From NCBI RefSeq assembly GCF_034531395.1, contig NZ_JARVCO010000002.1, forward strand, positions 859,612 through 923,611: a DNA stretch of 64,000 nucleotides, given 5' to 3'. The notes under the pieces were generated by a model. That model did not search any database and was not told the origin of the DNA. It worked only from the letters and a program-made list of their open reading frames with translations. Both the position numbers and the translations under genes were made by a program. Below, in pieces: positions 26,184 through 35,816 of this stretch (the first letter of the stretch is position 1; each line of letters starts with the position of its first letter). This DNA comes from Pontiella agarivorans. GTDB lineage: Bacteria; Verrucomicrobiota; Kiritimatiellia; Kiritimatiellales; Pontiellaceae.

Positions 26184-28919
26184 ATGCGCTTAACCCAAAC
26201 CCTTTTATTTTTTCTGCTGTTATATGCGCCGCTGGTCGGCTCTGCGGGGCAACCTTCTGTTTTGGCTGATGAACTGACCGGGATTTTAAACACAATTCCA
26301 TCGGACTCGATCCGGGTGGACTATCCGGGAAACCATTCTGTTTTTCCGCCGGATATCGTAGCCCCGACATTTATATGGCATGATCAAACACCGACAACAA
26401 ACTGGATGATATTTGTCAAAGGGACAGACGGTAATGTTTACCGTTTTCGATCTGACGGAGCGCAGCAACCGCCGAAAATTGATCCCGATGCGATAAGCGA
26501 AGCCAATGCGCATTACCGTCCCTCCGCTTATGCTCAATCAGCCCGACATTGGACACCGGATGAAGCCGCATGGGAAAATATAAAGAAAACCTCCCTCGGA
26601 AAAGAAGTGGACATCTATATTTCAGGGATACCGGATGCACCGAATGCTGATCCCACATCGTTGGGTCATGTCAGGATTTCCATTTCAACCGTTCCGGTCG
26701 GTGCACCGATTTTCTACCGGGATGTTCCCTTAATGCCTTCAAAGAACAATTCGGGAAAAATAAGCCCCTTATCCAAAGACCTGATGCATGTTATGAAATG
26801 GCGGCTTCGGGATATATCAAAACCGGAAGCACCGGTTGTTCTTCAGGATATGCCCACCTGCGCAAACTGCCACTCATTTTCAACCGACGGTAAAACACTG
26901 GGTATGGATATGGATGGACCCAATGGAGACAAAGGAGCTTACGGTATTGTTCCGGTTGAAAAAAATGTCGTCATTGAAAACCAGGACATTATTTCATGGA
27001 ATACCTATGAAGATACGCCGGATGGTCATATGAATTTCGGTCTCTTCTCACAGATCTCTCCAGACGGACGGTATGTGGTCAGCACACTCAACGAAGATAC
27101 GTTTGTCGTTAATTATCCAAATTTTGGATTCCTGCAGTCCTTTTATCCCACACGCGGAATCCTCGTGGTCTATGATCGCGAAACCGGACGTATGTTTCCT
27201 TTGCCCGGAGCCGATGATCCCCGTTTTGTTCAAACCAATGCCGTATGGAGTCTCGATGGAACAGAACTGGTTTTTTCCAGAGCACCCGCACAGGACGCTT
27301 TTGCCAGCCTGAAAATTCCCGCGTTTGCCGGTGATGACGGCGAACCCGATATTCAGTATGACCTGTACCGCATTCCCTTCAACAAGGGAAAAGGAGGAAA
27401 AGCCCTTCCCGTTGAAGGCGCTTCGAACAACGGAAAAAGCAACTCGTTCGCAAAATTTTCCCCTAATGGAAAATGGATTGTCTACGTGCAGGCTGCCCGA
27501 GGCCAATTGATGCGTCCGGACAGTAAACTCTACATCATTCCGGCCAACGGTGGAATTGCGCGCGAAATGAATTGCAACCTTACCCCGATGAACTCATGGC
27601 ACAGTTGGTCCCCCAACAGTCGCTGGTTGGTCTTTTCCTCCAAAGGGATGGGACCTTTCACCAAAATGTTTCTTACTCATATCGATGAAAACGGTGTAGA
27701 CACCCCTGCCATCCTGATCCCGGATTCCACAGCGGCAAACCGCGCGGTGAACATTCCTGAATTTGTAAATGGAGAAGTTGACGCCATCGAAAAAATAAGT
27801 GCACCATCGCAAGAATCATACAAACTGTATAAACAAAGCAAACTCTTTGCAGATCAAGACCAACTCGATAGAGCACTTGAAACAATTAATCAATCACTCG
27901 CTCTGAACCCGTATTATGCAAAGGGTCATTATCGAAAAGGCACCATTCTTTTACAGATGAATCAAACCGACGAAGCATTGTCCTGTTTCATCGCCGCGAA
28001 TAAATATGATCCGGAAATGGCTGAAGCGTATGATTTTGTCATTTATTATTACATGCAGAATGAAGGCATTGACAAAGCCATTGACTATATGACCGACCTC
28101 CTGAACAGAATCCCTGTAAATCCGTTAGCCGAAAAAACGCTTGCCGATCTTTACCTCCGGAGAGGTGATCATTCTCTTGCAATACAACATTATATAAACG
28201 CCGCTCAAAGCAAACGGTATCCCGCTGACTTCTACGGCCATATTGGCAGTTCTTTACTTAAATTGGGGGCTTATGAAGAAGCGCGAATTCGCTTTGAAAG
28301 AGCTCTTGAAATTGACCCCGACAACGCAGATGTAATTTACAATCTGGGGATCTACTATCAAAAAACCGGATACTTTGAAAAAGCCACAGCGCTCTTCAGG
28401 CAGGCTGTGGAGTTGGACAGCAATTCAGGTGCTCATTATGACCTCGGTGTTCTGGCCATGAATGAAAATCACCTGGACGCAGCCGCCTTTCATTTCAAAA
28501 AGTTCCTGCAGAAAAGACCAAAAGTTACAGTCGCAAGAACTAAGCTGGCATCCATCTACTATATGCAGGGAAAGCAACATGAAAGTGCCGTCCAATATGA
28601 AATGATTCTGGATGAGGATCCCGAAAACATCAGCGCCCTGCTATTGCTGTCTAAAATATATGCAACCAGCGCGAATCCTCAGATTGCTCACCCGGAGCGG
28701 GCGATTACCCTATCCAAACGCGGCTGTGAATTGACCGTCTACAAACAGCCTGTTTATCTCGACAGTCTGGCGGTGGCTTATGCTTCAGCCGGCCGTTATT
28801 CCGACGCGGTCACCATGTCGGAAAAAGCCCTTCAGCATATTTCGGGAACCAATAATCCGTCCTTGTTACATCACGTCCAAAACAATATTTCGTTATTTAA
28901 AAGCAGACTGGAGCAATGA
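26184..28919 (+). CDS. Exported haem-motif, PD40/TolB-like propeller and TPR protein
   Basis: A 911-residue protein with a signal peptide (RLTQTLLFFLLLYAPLVGSAG). Residues about 40-200 are an Ig-like or propeller-leading region. A c-type haem motif CANCH lies at Cys226-His230 (PTCANCHSFSTDGKTLG). Residues about 280-530 carry PD40-like blades (FSQISPDGRYVVSTL, VWSLDGTELVFSRAP, KFSPNGKWIVYVQ, SWSPNSRWLVFSSKG). Residues about 550-900 are at least eight tetratricopeptide repeats (e.g. GAYEEARIRFERALEIDPDNADVIYNLGIYYQKTG). The single haem site within a propeller and TPR scaffold suggests a periplasmic or surface redox/assembly protein; substrate unknown. It is monocistronic with an AGGA ribosome site. 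I know similar architectures from Planctomycetes and Verrucomicrobiota but no function. Confidence 0.85.
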   Translation: MRLTQTLLFFLLLYAPLVGSAGQPSVLADELTGILNTIPSDSIRVDYPGNHSVFPPDIVAPTFIWHDQTPTTNWMIFVKGTDGNVYRFRSDGAQQPPKIDPDAISEANAHYRPSAYAQSARHWTPDEAAWENIKKTSLGKEVDIYISGIPDAPNADPTSLGHVRISISTVPVGAPIFYRDVPLMPSKNNSGKISPLSKDLMHVMKWRLRDISKPEAPVVLQDMPTCANCHSFSTDGKTLGMDMDGPNGDKGAYGIVPVEKNVVIENQDIISWNTYEDTPDGHMNFGLFSQISPDGRYVVSTLNEDTFVVNYPNFGFLQSFYPTRGILVVYDRETGRMFPLPGADDPRFVQTNAVWSLDGTELVFSRAPAQDAFASLKIPAFAGDDGEPDIQYDLYRIPFNKGKGGKALPVEGASNNGKSNSFAKFSPNGKWIVYVQAARGQLMRPDSKLYIIPANGGIAREMNCNLTPMNSWHSWSPNSRWLVFSSKGMGPFTKMFLTHIDENGVDTPAILIPDSTAANRAVNIPEFVNGEVDAIEKISAPSQESYKLYKQSKLFADQDQLDRALETINQSLALNPYYAKGHYRKGTILLQMNQTDEALSCFIAANKYDPEMAEAYDFVIYYYMQNEGIDKAIDYMTDLLNRIPVNPLAEKTLADLYLRRGDHSLAIQHYINAAQSKRYPADFYGHIGSSLLKLGAYEEARIRFERALEIDPDNADVIYNLGIYYQKTGYFEKATALFRQAVELDSNSGAHYDLGVLAMNENHLDAAAFHFKKFLQKRPKVTVARTKLASIYYMQGKQHESAVQYEMILDEDPENISALLLLSKIYATSANPQIAHPERAITLSKRGCELTVYKQPVYLDSLAVAYASAGRYSDAVTMSEKALQHISGTNNPSLLHHVQNNISLFKSRLEQ

Positions 28920-29062
28920 TCAACGCGACCGGTTATCTTCATACCGTTTGTTAATCGTATCCCACGGCTCGACCTGATCAAGCTGTAAGCGGGAAAGAAG
29001 GACATAATAACGCAACAGCTCGGCGATTGGGATTTCATTTCGTCGGAATCAACCGCATCGCC

Positions 29063-31018
29063 TCAATGCTGCGGCGGATACAGACGGTCCCGTTCCTCCT
29101 GCGGCAGGACGGTATAATAGTAGAGCTGGCGCATCTGATACAACTGCAGCTGCTCCTTCAGCCGGGAAAAAATATCCGCGTGTCCGGCGGAAAAATCGGT
29201 CCCCTCCGTCGGATCCTTCTCCAGATTCAGCAACCACTCCCCATCGCGCGCGCTATAAATATATTTCCACGGATAATCAACGATGCCGTGCGCTTTAATC
29301 ACACCGTGCGAAAGCAGATAGATCGGGGCGCCGCGTTCCCGCTCCAGCACCGGCCGGCCCTGAAAATTCGGATGATTCGGCATACCCAGCGTCTCCAGCA
29401 CCGTCGGGTTGATGTCGATCAGTGATACCGGATCCTCGCGAACGCCGTTTTTTCCAGCGCCGGGAAGTTTAAACAGCACCGCCGTGCGCATCTGGTCCTC
29501 AAACAGTGCCGTCCCATGAGTGGGATAGCCGCGCTCATAAAAGGCTTCACCGTGATCAGATGCCACGACAATCAGGCTGTTTTCGTACAGCCCCTGTTCT
29601 TTCAGATATTCCACGAACGCACCGACCTGTGCATCAACATAGTGCAGCGCATTGTCAAACCGGTTGATCACCGTATCGGTGTGATCCCGGTCATAATGGA
29701 AGAAGGTAAATTCAAAATCATCCGTTTTCCACGGCGTATAGGGCCGTGCGGCGCCTTCAGGAATGTCGTAGGGAAAATGCGTGGCCTGAAAATTCAGATA
29801 CATGAAAAGCGGCTGCGTATGATCCGCCGCATCAAGGAACTCGGTCGCTCGCCGGCGGACCGTCTCATCCTTTACCTTTGCTTCAATCCCGATATTTTCT
29901 CCAAGCTCATCCTTCGAATGATAAAAATGCTGCAAATGGGTATGAGCCTGGATAAAGGTTTTCATGCCCTGCCAGTCTTCATTCTGCGCCGAGAAAAAGG
30001 CCGTCCGGTACCCCGCATACGAAAGAATATCCATCAGCAGCGTTTTCGGATAGTTCACCTCTTCAAACTGATCCAGTTTTTTGCGGCGCAACGGATATTG
30101 CGAGGCATGGGTGCTCGTCTGTGAATAATTCGAATGGCATGCCGCCGCATAGGCACGGTTGAACACCAGCGAATCTGCGGCCAGCCGGTCCAGGTTTGGC
30201 GTAATATCCTGACGTGAATAACCGGTGAATCCGTAATGATCCCACGAAACCGATTCGAGCATGATGAAAAAGACGTGCGGCTTTTCCTCAGGCGGTTTTT
30301 CCAGGGATTGGAAATAATCCGCCATCGAAACCTGCTCCTCCAGCACCAGCCCGCTCAGAAAATCGACCGAAGGCGAGGCGCTCGGCATCAGATTATCGAG
30401 AATCGAAAAGGTCAGATAGGTTGTCGGCAGCAGCCCCTGACGAATGCGCTCGGCCCGGGCATCATCCATGGTATACACCGCCACAAAGCCTCCCGCCCCG
30501 GACGTGATAAAAAGCAGACACAGCAACGCAAACATCCGCGGGGAATGGCTGAACGCATGATGGTGATAACGCCGCGTGTAAAACAGACTGATGATCACCG
30601 ACAACGCCGCCGCGCCGAGCAGCTCGCCCCCCATCCCGCTGATAATTTCCGGTAGAATCTGCGGGGTGTTTGAGAGCGCCGTCCAGTAGGCATCCCACGA
30701 AATAAACGACTCCAGCTGCAGATACATCAGCTGTGATGCCGTGTACATGCCCATCACATAAAACGTGGCGAGCGCACACAGCATAAAGCGCACCGGTTGT
30801 TTCCAGCGATCAGGCAGAAATGAGAACAGGTGGTTCATGCCCTGATGCACCAGAGCGAGCAATGCCACCAGCGGAAGCTGAAGCGCCCACGCCAGCGGCA
30901 CCTGAAACGCCCCGCCTTCCGGCCACAGCCCCTTCGCCTGCAGTGCAAAAAGTGAAACCGCATTGCAGAACGTGAACAGCCCCAGCCAGAGATAAAATGT
31001 TTTAATGAATTTGTGCAT
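29063..31018 (-). CDS. LTA-synthase/phosphoethanolamine-transferase-like membrane sulfatase-fold protein
   Basis: A 651-residue protein. The first 210 residues carry about five membrane segments (e.g. LFTFCNAVSLFAL, VPLAWALQLPLVALLALV, FMLCALATFYVMGMYTA, LGAAALSVIISLFY, LLCLLFITSGAGGFVAV). The rest is an alkaline-phosphatase/sulfatase fold: FFIMLESVSWDHYGFTGY, TPNLDRLA, YLNFQATHFPYD, VVASDHGEAFYERGYPTHGT. The motif around the nucleophile is AACHSNYSQTSTHASQYPLR and there is no C/S-x-P-x-R, so it is not a formylglycine sulfatase. The architecture fits enzymes that transfer phospho-groups to lipids or glycans in the periplasm. Divergent from hrpA. The coding sequence contains a dispersed palindrome copy at 30298-30314. 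Confidence 0.85.
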   Translation of the reverse strand: MHKFIKTFYLWLGLFTFCNAVSLFALQAKGLWPEGGAFQVPLAWALQLPLVALLALVHQGMNHLFSFLPDRWKQPVRFMLCALATFYVMGMYTASQLMYLQLESFISWDAYWTALSNTPQILPEIISGMGGELLGAAALSVIISLFYTRRYHHHAFSHSPRMFALLCLLFITSGAGGFVAVYTMDDARAERIRQGLLPTTYLTFSILDNLMPSASPSVDFLSGLVLEEQVSMADYFQSLEKPPEEKPHVFFIMLESVSWDHYGFTGYSRQDITPNLDRLAADSLVFNRAYAAACHSNYSQTSTHASQYPLRRKKLDQFEEVNYPKTLLMDILSYAGYRTAFFSAQNEDWQGMKTFIQAHTHLQHFYHSKDELGENIGIEAKVKDETVRRRATEFLDAADHTQPLFMYLNFQATHFPYDIPEGAARPYTPWKTDDFEFTFFHYDRDHTDTVINRFDNALHYVDAQVGAFVEYLKEQGLYENSLIVVASDHGEAFYERGYPTHGTALFEDQMRTAVLFKLPGAGKNGVREDPVSLIDINPTVLETLGMPNHPNFQGRPVLERERGAPIYLLSHGVIKAHGIVDYPWKYIYSARDGEWLLNLEKDPTEGTDFSAGHADIFSRLKEQLQLYQMRQLYYYTVLPQEERDRLYPPQH

Positions 31019-31131
31019 GGTGATGTTGGAAATTCGTTAGCCGCAGAACCTAGGCAAACCGTCCCCGACGTTCAACGGCAAAGTACATCGGTGTGGAAGC
31101 GACTCTTCTTCCTTGATCTCCCCTGCCTGCT

Positions 31132-34100
31132 ATGCCCTTATTTCCGGCTCGTATGAATATGCCCGAAACAAAGGAAATGCTGCAAACGGTGAAGCGGTCG
31201 CTCGATGATGTGCTGCTGCGCGACCGCTCGAACCTCAACGCACTGATGCGGCGCATCCGCCAGCGGATTCATGACCATAAACCGGCCGATAACCTGATCG
31301 GGAAATTAAAAGACGCGCACGTCCAGGCCTTGGAACGCGCGCAGAAGCGTGCACGCGTACAGCTGAAGCTGGACTATCCCGAAATTCTTCCGGTCTCTGG
31401 AAAAAAGGAGGCGATCCGCCAGCTGATCGAAGAAAATCAGATCGTCATTGTCTGCGGAACGACGGGCTCCGGTAAAACCACCCAGCTGCCGAAAATCGTT
31501 TATGAAGCCGGTTGCGGCAGAACCGGGCGCATCGGCGTCACCCAGCCCCGCCGCCTCGCGGCCACCGGCATGGCGCGGCGCGTGGCGGAGGAAATGGGCG
31601 CGGACTACGGCAGGGGCGTCGGCTGTCAGGTCCGGTTTGATGATCAGACCTGCGATGAAACAATTATTAAATTTATGACCGATGGCATCCTGCTGGCCGA
31701 AACCCAGCACGACCGCCATTTGCTGCAGTATGACTGCCTGATCATTGACGAAGCTCACGAGCGCAGCCTGAATATCGATTTCATTCTCGGCTATCTGAAA
31801 AACCTGCTGAAGGTGCGCCCCGATCTTAAAATTGTCATCAGTTCGGCGACGTTGGATGCCGATAGCTTTTCTTCCTTTTTTGATCAGGCCCCTGTAATTG
31901 AAGTCGAAGGCCGCACCTATCCGGTGGAGGATTTTTTTCTTCCGCCGGGCAAGGACGAGGAACTCTCGAATCATATCCTGCGCGCCATGCGCTGGATTTC
32001 GGACGTCGATGACCGGGGCGATGTACTGATCTTTCTGCCGGGCGAACGCGAGATCCGCGATGCCACGAAAAAACTGGAAGGACAGCATTTTAAAAACACG
32101 GAAGTACTTCCGCTCTTCGGCCGGCTCAGCATGGGCGAGCAGCAGCGCGTTTTTAAAGTAGGTGGGCGACGCCGTATTATTCTGGCAACCAATGTGGCCG
32201 AAACCTCGATCACCATTCCAGGCATCCATTATGTCATCGACTCCGGACTGGTGCGGCTGAGCCGCTACAACCCGCGCACGCAGGTGCAGGGCCTGCAGAT
32301 TGAACAGGTTTCGCAGGCCAGTGCCCGCCAGCGGCGCGGACGCTGCGGCCGTGTAACCGACGGCATCTGCGTCTATCTCTACGATGAAGAGGTGCTCGAA
32401 AATTCGGCGGCCTATACCGACCCCGAAATTCGGCGCACCTCGCTGGCAGGTGTCATTCTGCAGATGGATATGCTGAATCTGCCGCCGATTGATCAGTTTC
32501 CGCTGATCGATCCCCCGCAGACTGCCCTCGTGAACGAGGGCTATAAAACACTCTACGATATCGGGGCGATTGATCAGGATCGCAAACTGACTCCCGTTGG
32601 AAAACAGATTGCCCGCTTCCCGCTGGACCCGCATCTGGCGCGCATGATCCTGCAGGCCAAAGAAGAAGGGGCGCTTCCGGAAGTCCTGATTCTGGTCGCT
32701 TTTCTCTCCATCCAGGATGTCCGGGAACGCCCCACCGAAAAAGCGGATGCGGCGGACCAGGCCCACGCCAAATGGAAAGATCCGAAATCGGATTTCATTA
32801 CCATCCTCAATCTCTGGAACGACGTCGAATACGCACGCCGGGAATCGCATGGAAAACTCCGGAAATTCTGTAAAACCAACTTTGTGAATTACCGTCGCGT
32901 CATGGAGTGGCGCAACCTTTGGCACGACCTGCGCGACAGTGCTAAAGATCTTTTTCCGCCACAGCGACACAGAAGCAAAGAGAGCAATAAAAAGCCTAAA
33001 GCGCCGAACCGCCGAAGCGCCGAGATAAACAATCCGGATTATGACCTGATTCACCGCAGCCTGCTGGCGGGACTCCCCGCAAATATCGGACTGAAGGGCG
33101 AAGACCGCGAATTCACCGCGGCACGAAACCGTAAATTTTTTATTTTCCCGGGCTCCGGCCTGTTTAAAAAACCGCCGGATTGGGTGATGACGTTTTCGCT
33201 GGTGGAAACGACCAAACTCTATGCCCGCATGGTGTCGGAAATTGAACCGAAATGGGTCGCCGAGATTGCACCGCACCTTTGTAAAGAAATCTATAAACAA
33301 CCCGAATGGAATCCCGACAAAGGCTTTGTCTATGCGAAGGAGTCGATTCTTTCCGGCGGGCTGACGCTGACCCACGGCAAACCGGTCCACTTCGGGCCCA
33401 TTCATCCGGAAAAAGCGCGCGAAATTTTCATTAAGGAAGGTATGGTCCCGGGCAACCTGAAAACCCGGGGCGGCTGGCTGAAACTCCATCAGCGTATGCT
33501 GGACGATATCCAGGCCTTGGAAGAAAAAATCCGTCGTCCCGGCGCTCTGCTGGATACCGACGCCATTTTCAACCATTTTGACCGGCTGCTGCCGGCGGAC
33601 GTCTATTCCGTCCAGACCCTGGAACAATGGATTCGTAAAACCAAAGCCCGGATTGCAATGAACGCGGAGGACGCCATGTTTCCGCAGACCGCGCCCATCC
33701 GAATGGAGGATTTCCCCGAATTCCTCACCTTCCACCACGAAGATTTTCACCTCATCTACACGTTCGAGCCCGGTGACGAGCTCGACGGTATTTCTCTCGT
33801 CTGCCCCACCGATAAACTGGCCTTTCTGCCCGATTGGGGCCCCGATTGGCTCGTCCCCGGCTGGCTCGAGGAAAAGGTTAACCGTCTCCTGCGCAACCTC
33901 CCGAAAAACCTGCGCACCACCCTCGCTCCGATCGACCGGACCGCCCATACCTTTGTGCACACTTGCGCAAGTGTGAGAAACCAGCCCCTTCTGAGCGCCC
34001 TGTCTCAGTGGCTGCAGCACGAATTTAAACTGCCGGTGGATGCGTCTGATTTTGATGAGGAGTCCCTACCGGGATTTCTGCGGATGAAGGTCATTGAAAC

Positions 34101-35040
34101 AAACGGGGACAACATTGTTAAAGTTCATACCTCGATTTCGGAAGAGCATCGCAGCAACGTCTATTTAAGCGGCGCGGAAACGGCTTTTGCCAAATGGAGC
34201 CTCCCGCCGGGGAAAAAATGGCCCGGTGCCGAACTGCCGGAATTTATCACCACGGATGACAGCGGAAAAACACGGGGTTATCCCGCCCTGACAGCCGAAG
34301 CCGGGGGCGTCGGCCGCGCCGTATTCATGAATCCCGCCCTGGCAAGACATGCCCATTTGGCCGGACTTGCGCAGTTGTTTCGGATCAACCATAAAGATCA
34401 GGTCAAATATGTTGAGAAACGGCCGCCGCTCACCACCAATCTGCAGCTGACTCTCTCCGCGATCGACAGCGACTTTCTCACCGATTTGATGAATGCCTCA
34501 ATTGTCGATGCGCTGACCGATGATCTGCGCCACGAAATACGGGATCCGGCCGCCTTTGAAAAACGGGCGGCGATTGCCCGCAGCGACGTATTTGAAAAAT
34601 TTGAAGAAAACGCCCGAATTCTGGAAAACCTGCTCAATCAGCGGGAAACGGTACTGAAAGCCATTGCTGAGCTTCGGGCTGATTTTGATATTCTGCACGA
34701 TCTCGAGATGCAGCTTGAATTCCTGTTTCGTCCCGGATTTATCCAAACCCTGGAACTGTTCAGCCGCTACCCGCGCTATCTCAAAGCAATGCAGATACGG
34801 ATTCAGCGGGCACGGAATAATTCCGATGCGGATGCCCGGAAGCTGCTTGAAATTGAGCCTTTCCAGAATCGGCTGAATGACAAACTGCTCGCCTGCGAAA
34901 ATATTGGGGGGGCGATCGACCTGATCGAGTTTGCCATGCTGCTCGAAGAATTCCGGGTGAACCGGTTTGCCCCGGAAATTAAAACCCCTGTAAAGGTTTC
35001 TGCACAACGGCTTGAGGAGGCGTGGGCGAACCTGCTATAA
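31132..35040 (+). CDS. hrpA: ATP-dependent RNA helicase HrpA
   Basis: A 1302-residue DEAH/RHA helicase, about the length of E. coli HrpA. Walker A CGTTGSGKTTQLPKIV near residue 110, DEAH box CLIIDEAHERSLNIDFILGYL near 205, motif III SSATLDADSF, motif VI QRRGRCGRV, then the HA2/OB-fold region and the HrpA-specific C-terminal DUF3418 region (RLEEAWANLL at the very end). HrpA acts on stalled or colliding ribosomes and mRNA in other bacteria. An in-frame repeat-like insert sits at about residues 607-632 (see repeat entry). The first in-frame ATG (31132) has no clear ribosome site; the ATGs at 31153 or 31159 are alternatives. Confidence 0.93.
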   Translation: MPLFPARMNMPETKEMLQTVKRSLDDVLLRDRSNLNALMRRIRQRIHDHKPADNLIGKLKDAHVQALERAQKRARVQLKLDYPEILPVSGKKEAIRQLIEENQIVIVCGTTGSGKTTQLPKIVYEAGCGRTGRIGVTQPRRLAATGMARRVAEEMGADYGRGVGCQVRFDDQTCDETIIKFMTDGILLAETQHDRHLLQYDCLIIDEAHERSLNIDFILGYLKNLLKVRPDLKIVISSATLDADSFSSFFDQAPVIEVEGRTYPVEDFFLPPGKDEELSNHILRAMRWISDVDDRGDVLIFLPGEREIRDATKKLEGQHFKNTEVLPLFGRLSMGEQQRVFKVGGRRRIILATNVAETSITIPGIHYVIDSGLVRLSRYNPRTQVQGLQIEQVSQASARQRRGRCGRVTDGICVYLYDEEVLENSAAYTDPEIRRTSLAGVILQMDMLNLPPIDQFPLIDPPQTALVNEGYKTLYDIGAIDQDRKLTPVGKQIARFPLDPHLARMILQAKEEGALPEVLILVAFLSIQDVRERPTEKADAADQAHAKWKDPKSDFITILNLWNDVEYARRESHGKLRKFCKTNFVNYRRVMEWRNLWHDLRDSAKDLFPPQRHRSKESNKKPKAPNRRSAEINNPDYDLIHRSLLAGLPANIGLKGEDREFTAARNRKFFIFPGSGLFKKPPDWVMTFSLVETTKLYARMVSEIEPKWVAEIAPHLCKEIYKQPEWNPDKGFVYAKESILSGGLTLTHGKPVHFGPIHPEKAREIFIKEGMVPGNLKTRGGWLKLHQRMLDDIQALEEKIRRPGALLDTDAIFNHFDRLLPADVYSVQTLEQWIRKTKARIAMNAEDAMFPQTAPIRMEDFPEFLTFHHEDFHLIYTFEPGDELDGISLVCPTDKLAFLPDWGPDWLVPGWLEEKVNRLLRNLPKNLRTTLAPIDRTAHTFVHTCASVRNQPLLSALSQWLQHEFKLPVDASDFDEESLPGFLRMKVIETNGDNIVKVHTSISEEHRSNVYLSGAETAFAKWSLPPGKKWPGAELPEFITTDDSGKTRGYPALTAEAGGVGRAVFMNPALARHAHLAGLAQLFRINHKDQVKYVEKRPPLTTNLQLTLSAIDSDFLTDLMNASIVDALTDDLRHEIRDPAAFEKRAAIARSDVFEKFEENARILENLLNQRETVLKAIAELRADFDILHDLEMQLEFLFRPGFIQTLELFSRYPRYLKAMQIRIQRARNNSDADARKLLEIEPFQNRLNDKLLACENIGGAIDLIEFAMLLEEFRVNRFAPEIKTPVKVSAQRLEEAWANLL
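32950..33027 (+). repeat. In-frame dispersed-repeat-like insertion inside hrpA
   Basis: This stretch reads CGCCACAGCGACACAGAAGC, then an A-rich linker, then AAAGCGCCGAACCGCCGAAG CGCCGAGA. Both halves have the wording of short intergenic repeats (CGCCACAG-GACACAG and GCGCCGAA-CGCCGAA). It encodes a basic, low-complexity segment (PPQRHRSKESNKKPKAPNRR) placed between the ratchet region and the KLDYDLIHRSLL-like restart NPDYDLIHRSLLAGLP, where other HrpA proteins have a variable loop. The frame stays open. Confidence 0.5.
33958..33975. repeat. 18-bp perfect palindrome within hrpA
   Basis: CACACTTGCGCAAGTGTG is fully self-complementary and encodes HTCASV. No second copy was noticed in the window. 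Confidence 0.5.
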
Positions 35041-35079
35041 AATGGCACCGTGTTTAGGTGTGAATTAACGTTGGTCGAG

Positions 35080-35121
35080 GTTAGTGGCTGTGACGCTGTC
35101 AGGTCATGAACATCCACTAAC
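35080..35121. repeat. Stem-loop upstream of the HAD gene
   Basis: GTTAGTGG (35080-35087) pairs with CCACTAAC (35114-35121) around 26 bases that contain a second small stem, TGAC-GCT-GTCA. It lies in the 110-bp gap after hrpA. It may be a dispersed repeat or a leader structure. Confidence 0.4.
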
Positions 35122-35150
35122 GGGTTAAATAAAACATAAGAGGATGAAAC

Positions 35151-35816
35151 ATGCTTTCCGCAGTAATTTTTGATTTTGACGGTATCATTGTTGACAGTGA
35201 ACCGATGCATTTCCGGGCGTTTAACGAAGTGCTGAATCCCATCGATATGAAAATTTCGTGGGAGGATTACTGCGAAACCTATATTGGATTCGATGACCGC
35301 GACGCCTTCCGCGAAGCGTTTGCTCAAAATAAACGTAAATTTACCGAAAAAGAGATGAAGCGCCTGATTGCGGCCAAAGCCGAAGTGTTCCAAAGTTATA
35401 TCCGCAACGGGGATGTGACTCCGCTCCCCGGCGCGGTTCAGCTGATCAAGAGTATTCCGGTCCGCCTCCCGGTGGCACTTTGCAGCGGAGCCCTGCGCGA
35501 AGATATCGATCCGATTATTGAAAGTCTGAAAATCGACGGTTGCTTTGACCAGATCGTCACAGCGGAAGATACGCCGAAAAGTAAACCCGATCCGGCCCCG
35601 TATATTCTGACCTGCGAAAAACTGGGGATTGATGATCCGGCCACAGCTGTCGCGATTGAAGATACCCCCGCCGGAATCATGTCAGCTAAAGGGGCGGGGC
35701 TTAAAGTGCTGGCCGTTACGAACAGCTATGATCGAGGTTACCTGATGGAAGCCGATGCGGTGACCGACTCGCTGGAGCATGTTTCGCGGCCCCAGCTTGA
35801 AAACCTGATCGTCTAA
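35151..35816 (+). CDS. HAD hydrolase, beta-phosphoglucomutase-like
   Basis: A 221-residue HAD protein of the CbbY/beta-phosphoglucomutase group. Motif I FDFDGIIVDSEPMH, a helical cap (residues 15-85), motif II ALCSGALREDI, motif III TPKSKPDPAPYIL with the Lys, motif IV VAIEDTPAGIMSAKGAGL. It removes phosphate from, or isomerises, a sugar phosphate; the substrate cannot be told. A good AGAGGATG ribosome site precedes the ATG. Its stop overlaps the stop of the convergent CBS gene by 4 bp. Confidence 0.88.
   Translation: MLSAVIFDFDGIIVDSEPMHFRAFNEVLNPIDMKISWEDYCETYIGFDDRDAFREAFAQNKRKFTEKEMKRLIAAKAEVFQSYIRNGDVTPLPGAVQLIKSIPVRLPVALCSGALREDIDPIIESLKIDGCFDQIVTAEDTPKSKPDPAPYILTCEKLGIDDPATAVAIEDTPAGIMSAKGAGLKVLAVTNSYDRGYLMEADAVTDSLEHVSRPQLENLIV

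Noticed and set aside
29063..31018. Calling the membrane protein an algal sulfatase of the nearby locus
   Set aside because: It lacks C/S-x-P-x-R, has five N-terminal membrane helices and lies on the other side of tRNA-Gly; it fits an LTA-synthase-type transferase.
31306..34020. 904-codon minus-strand open frame
   Set aside because: Antisense shadow of hrpA; composition typical of a complement frame, no domain.
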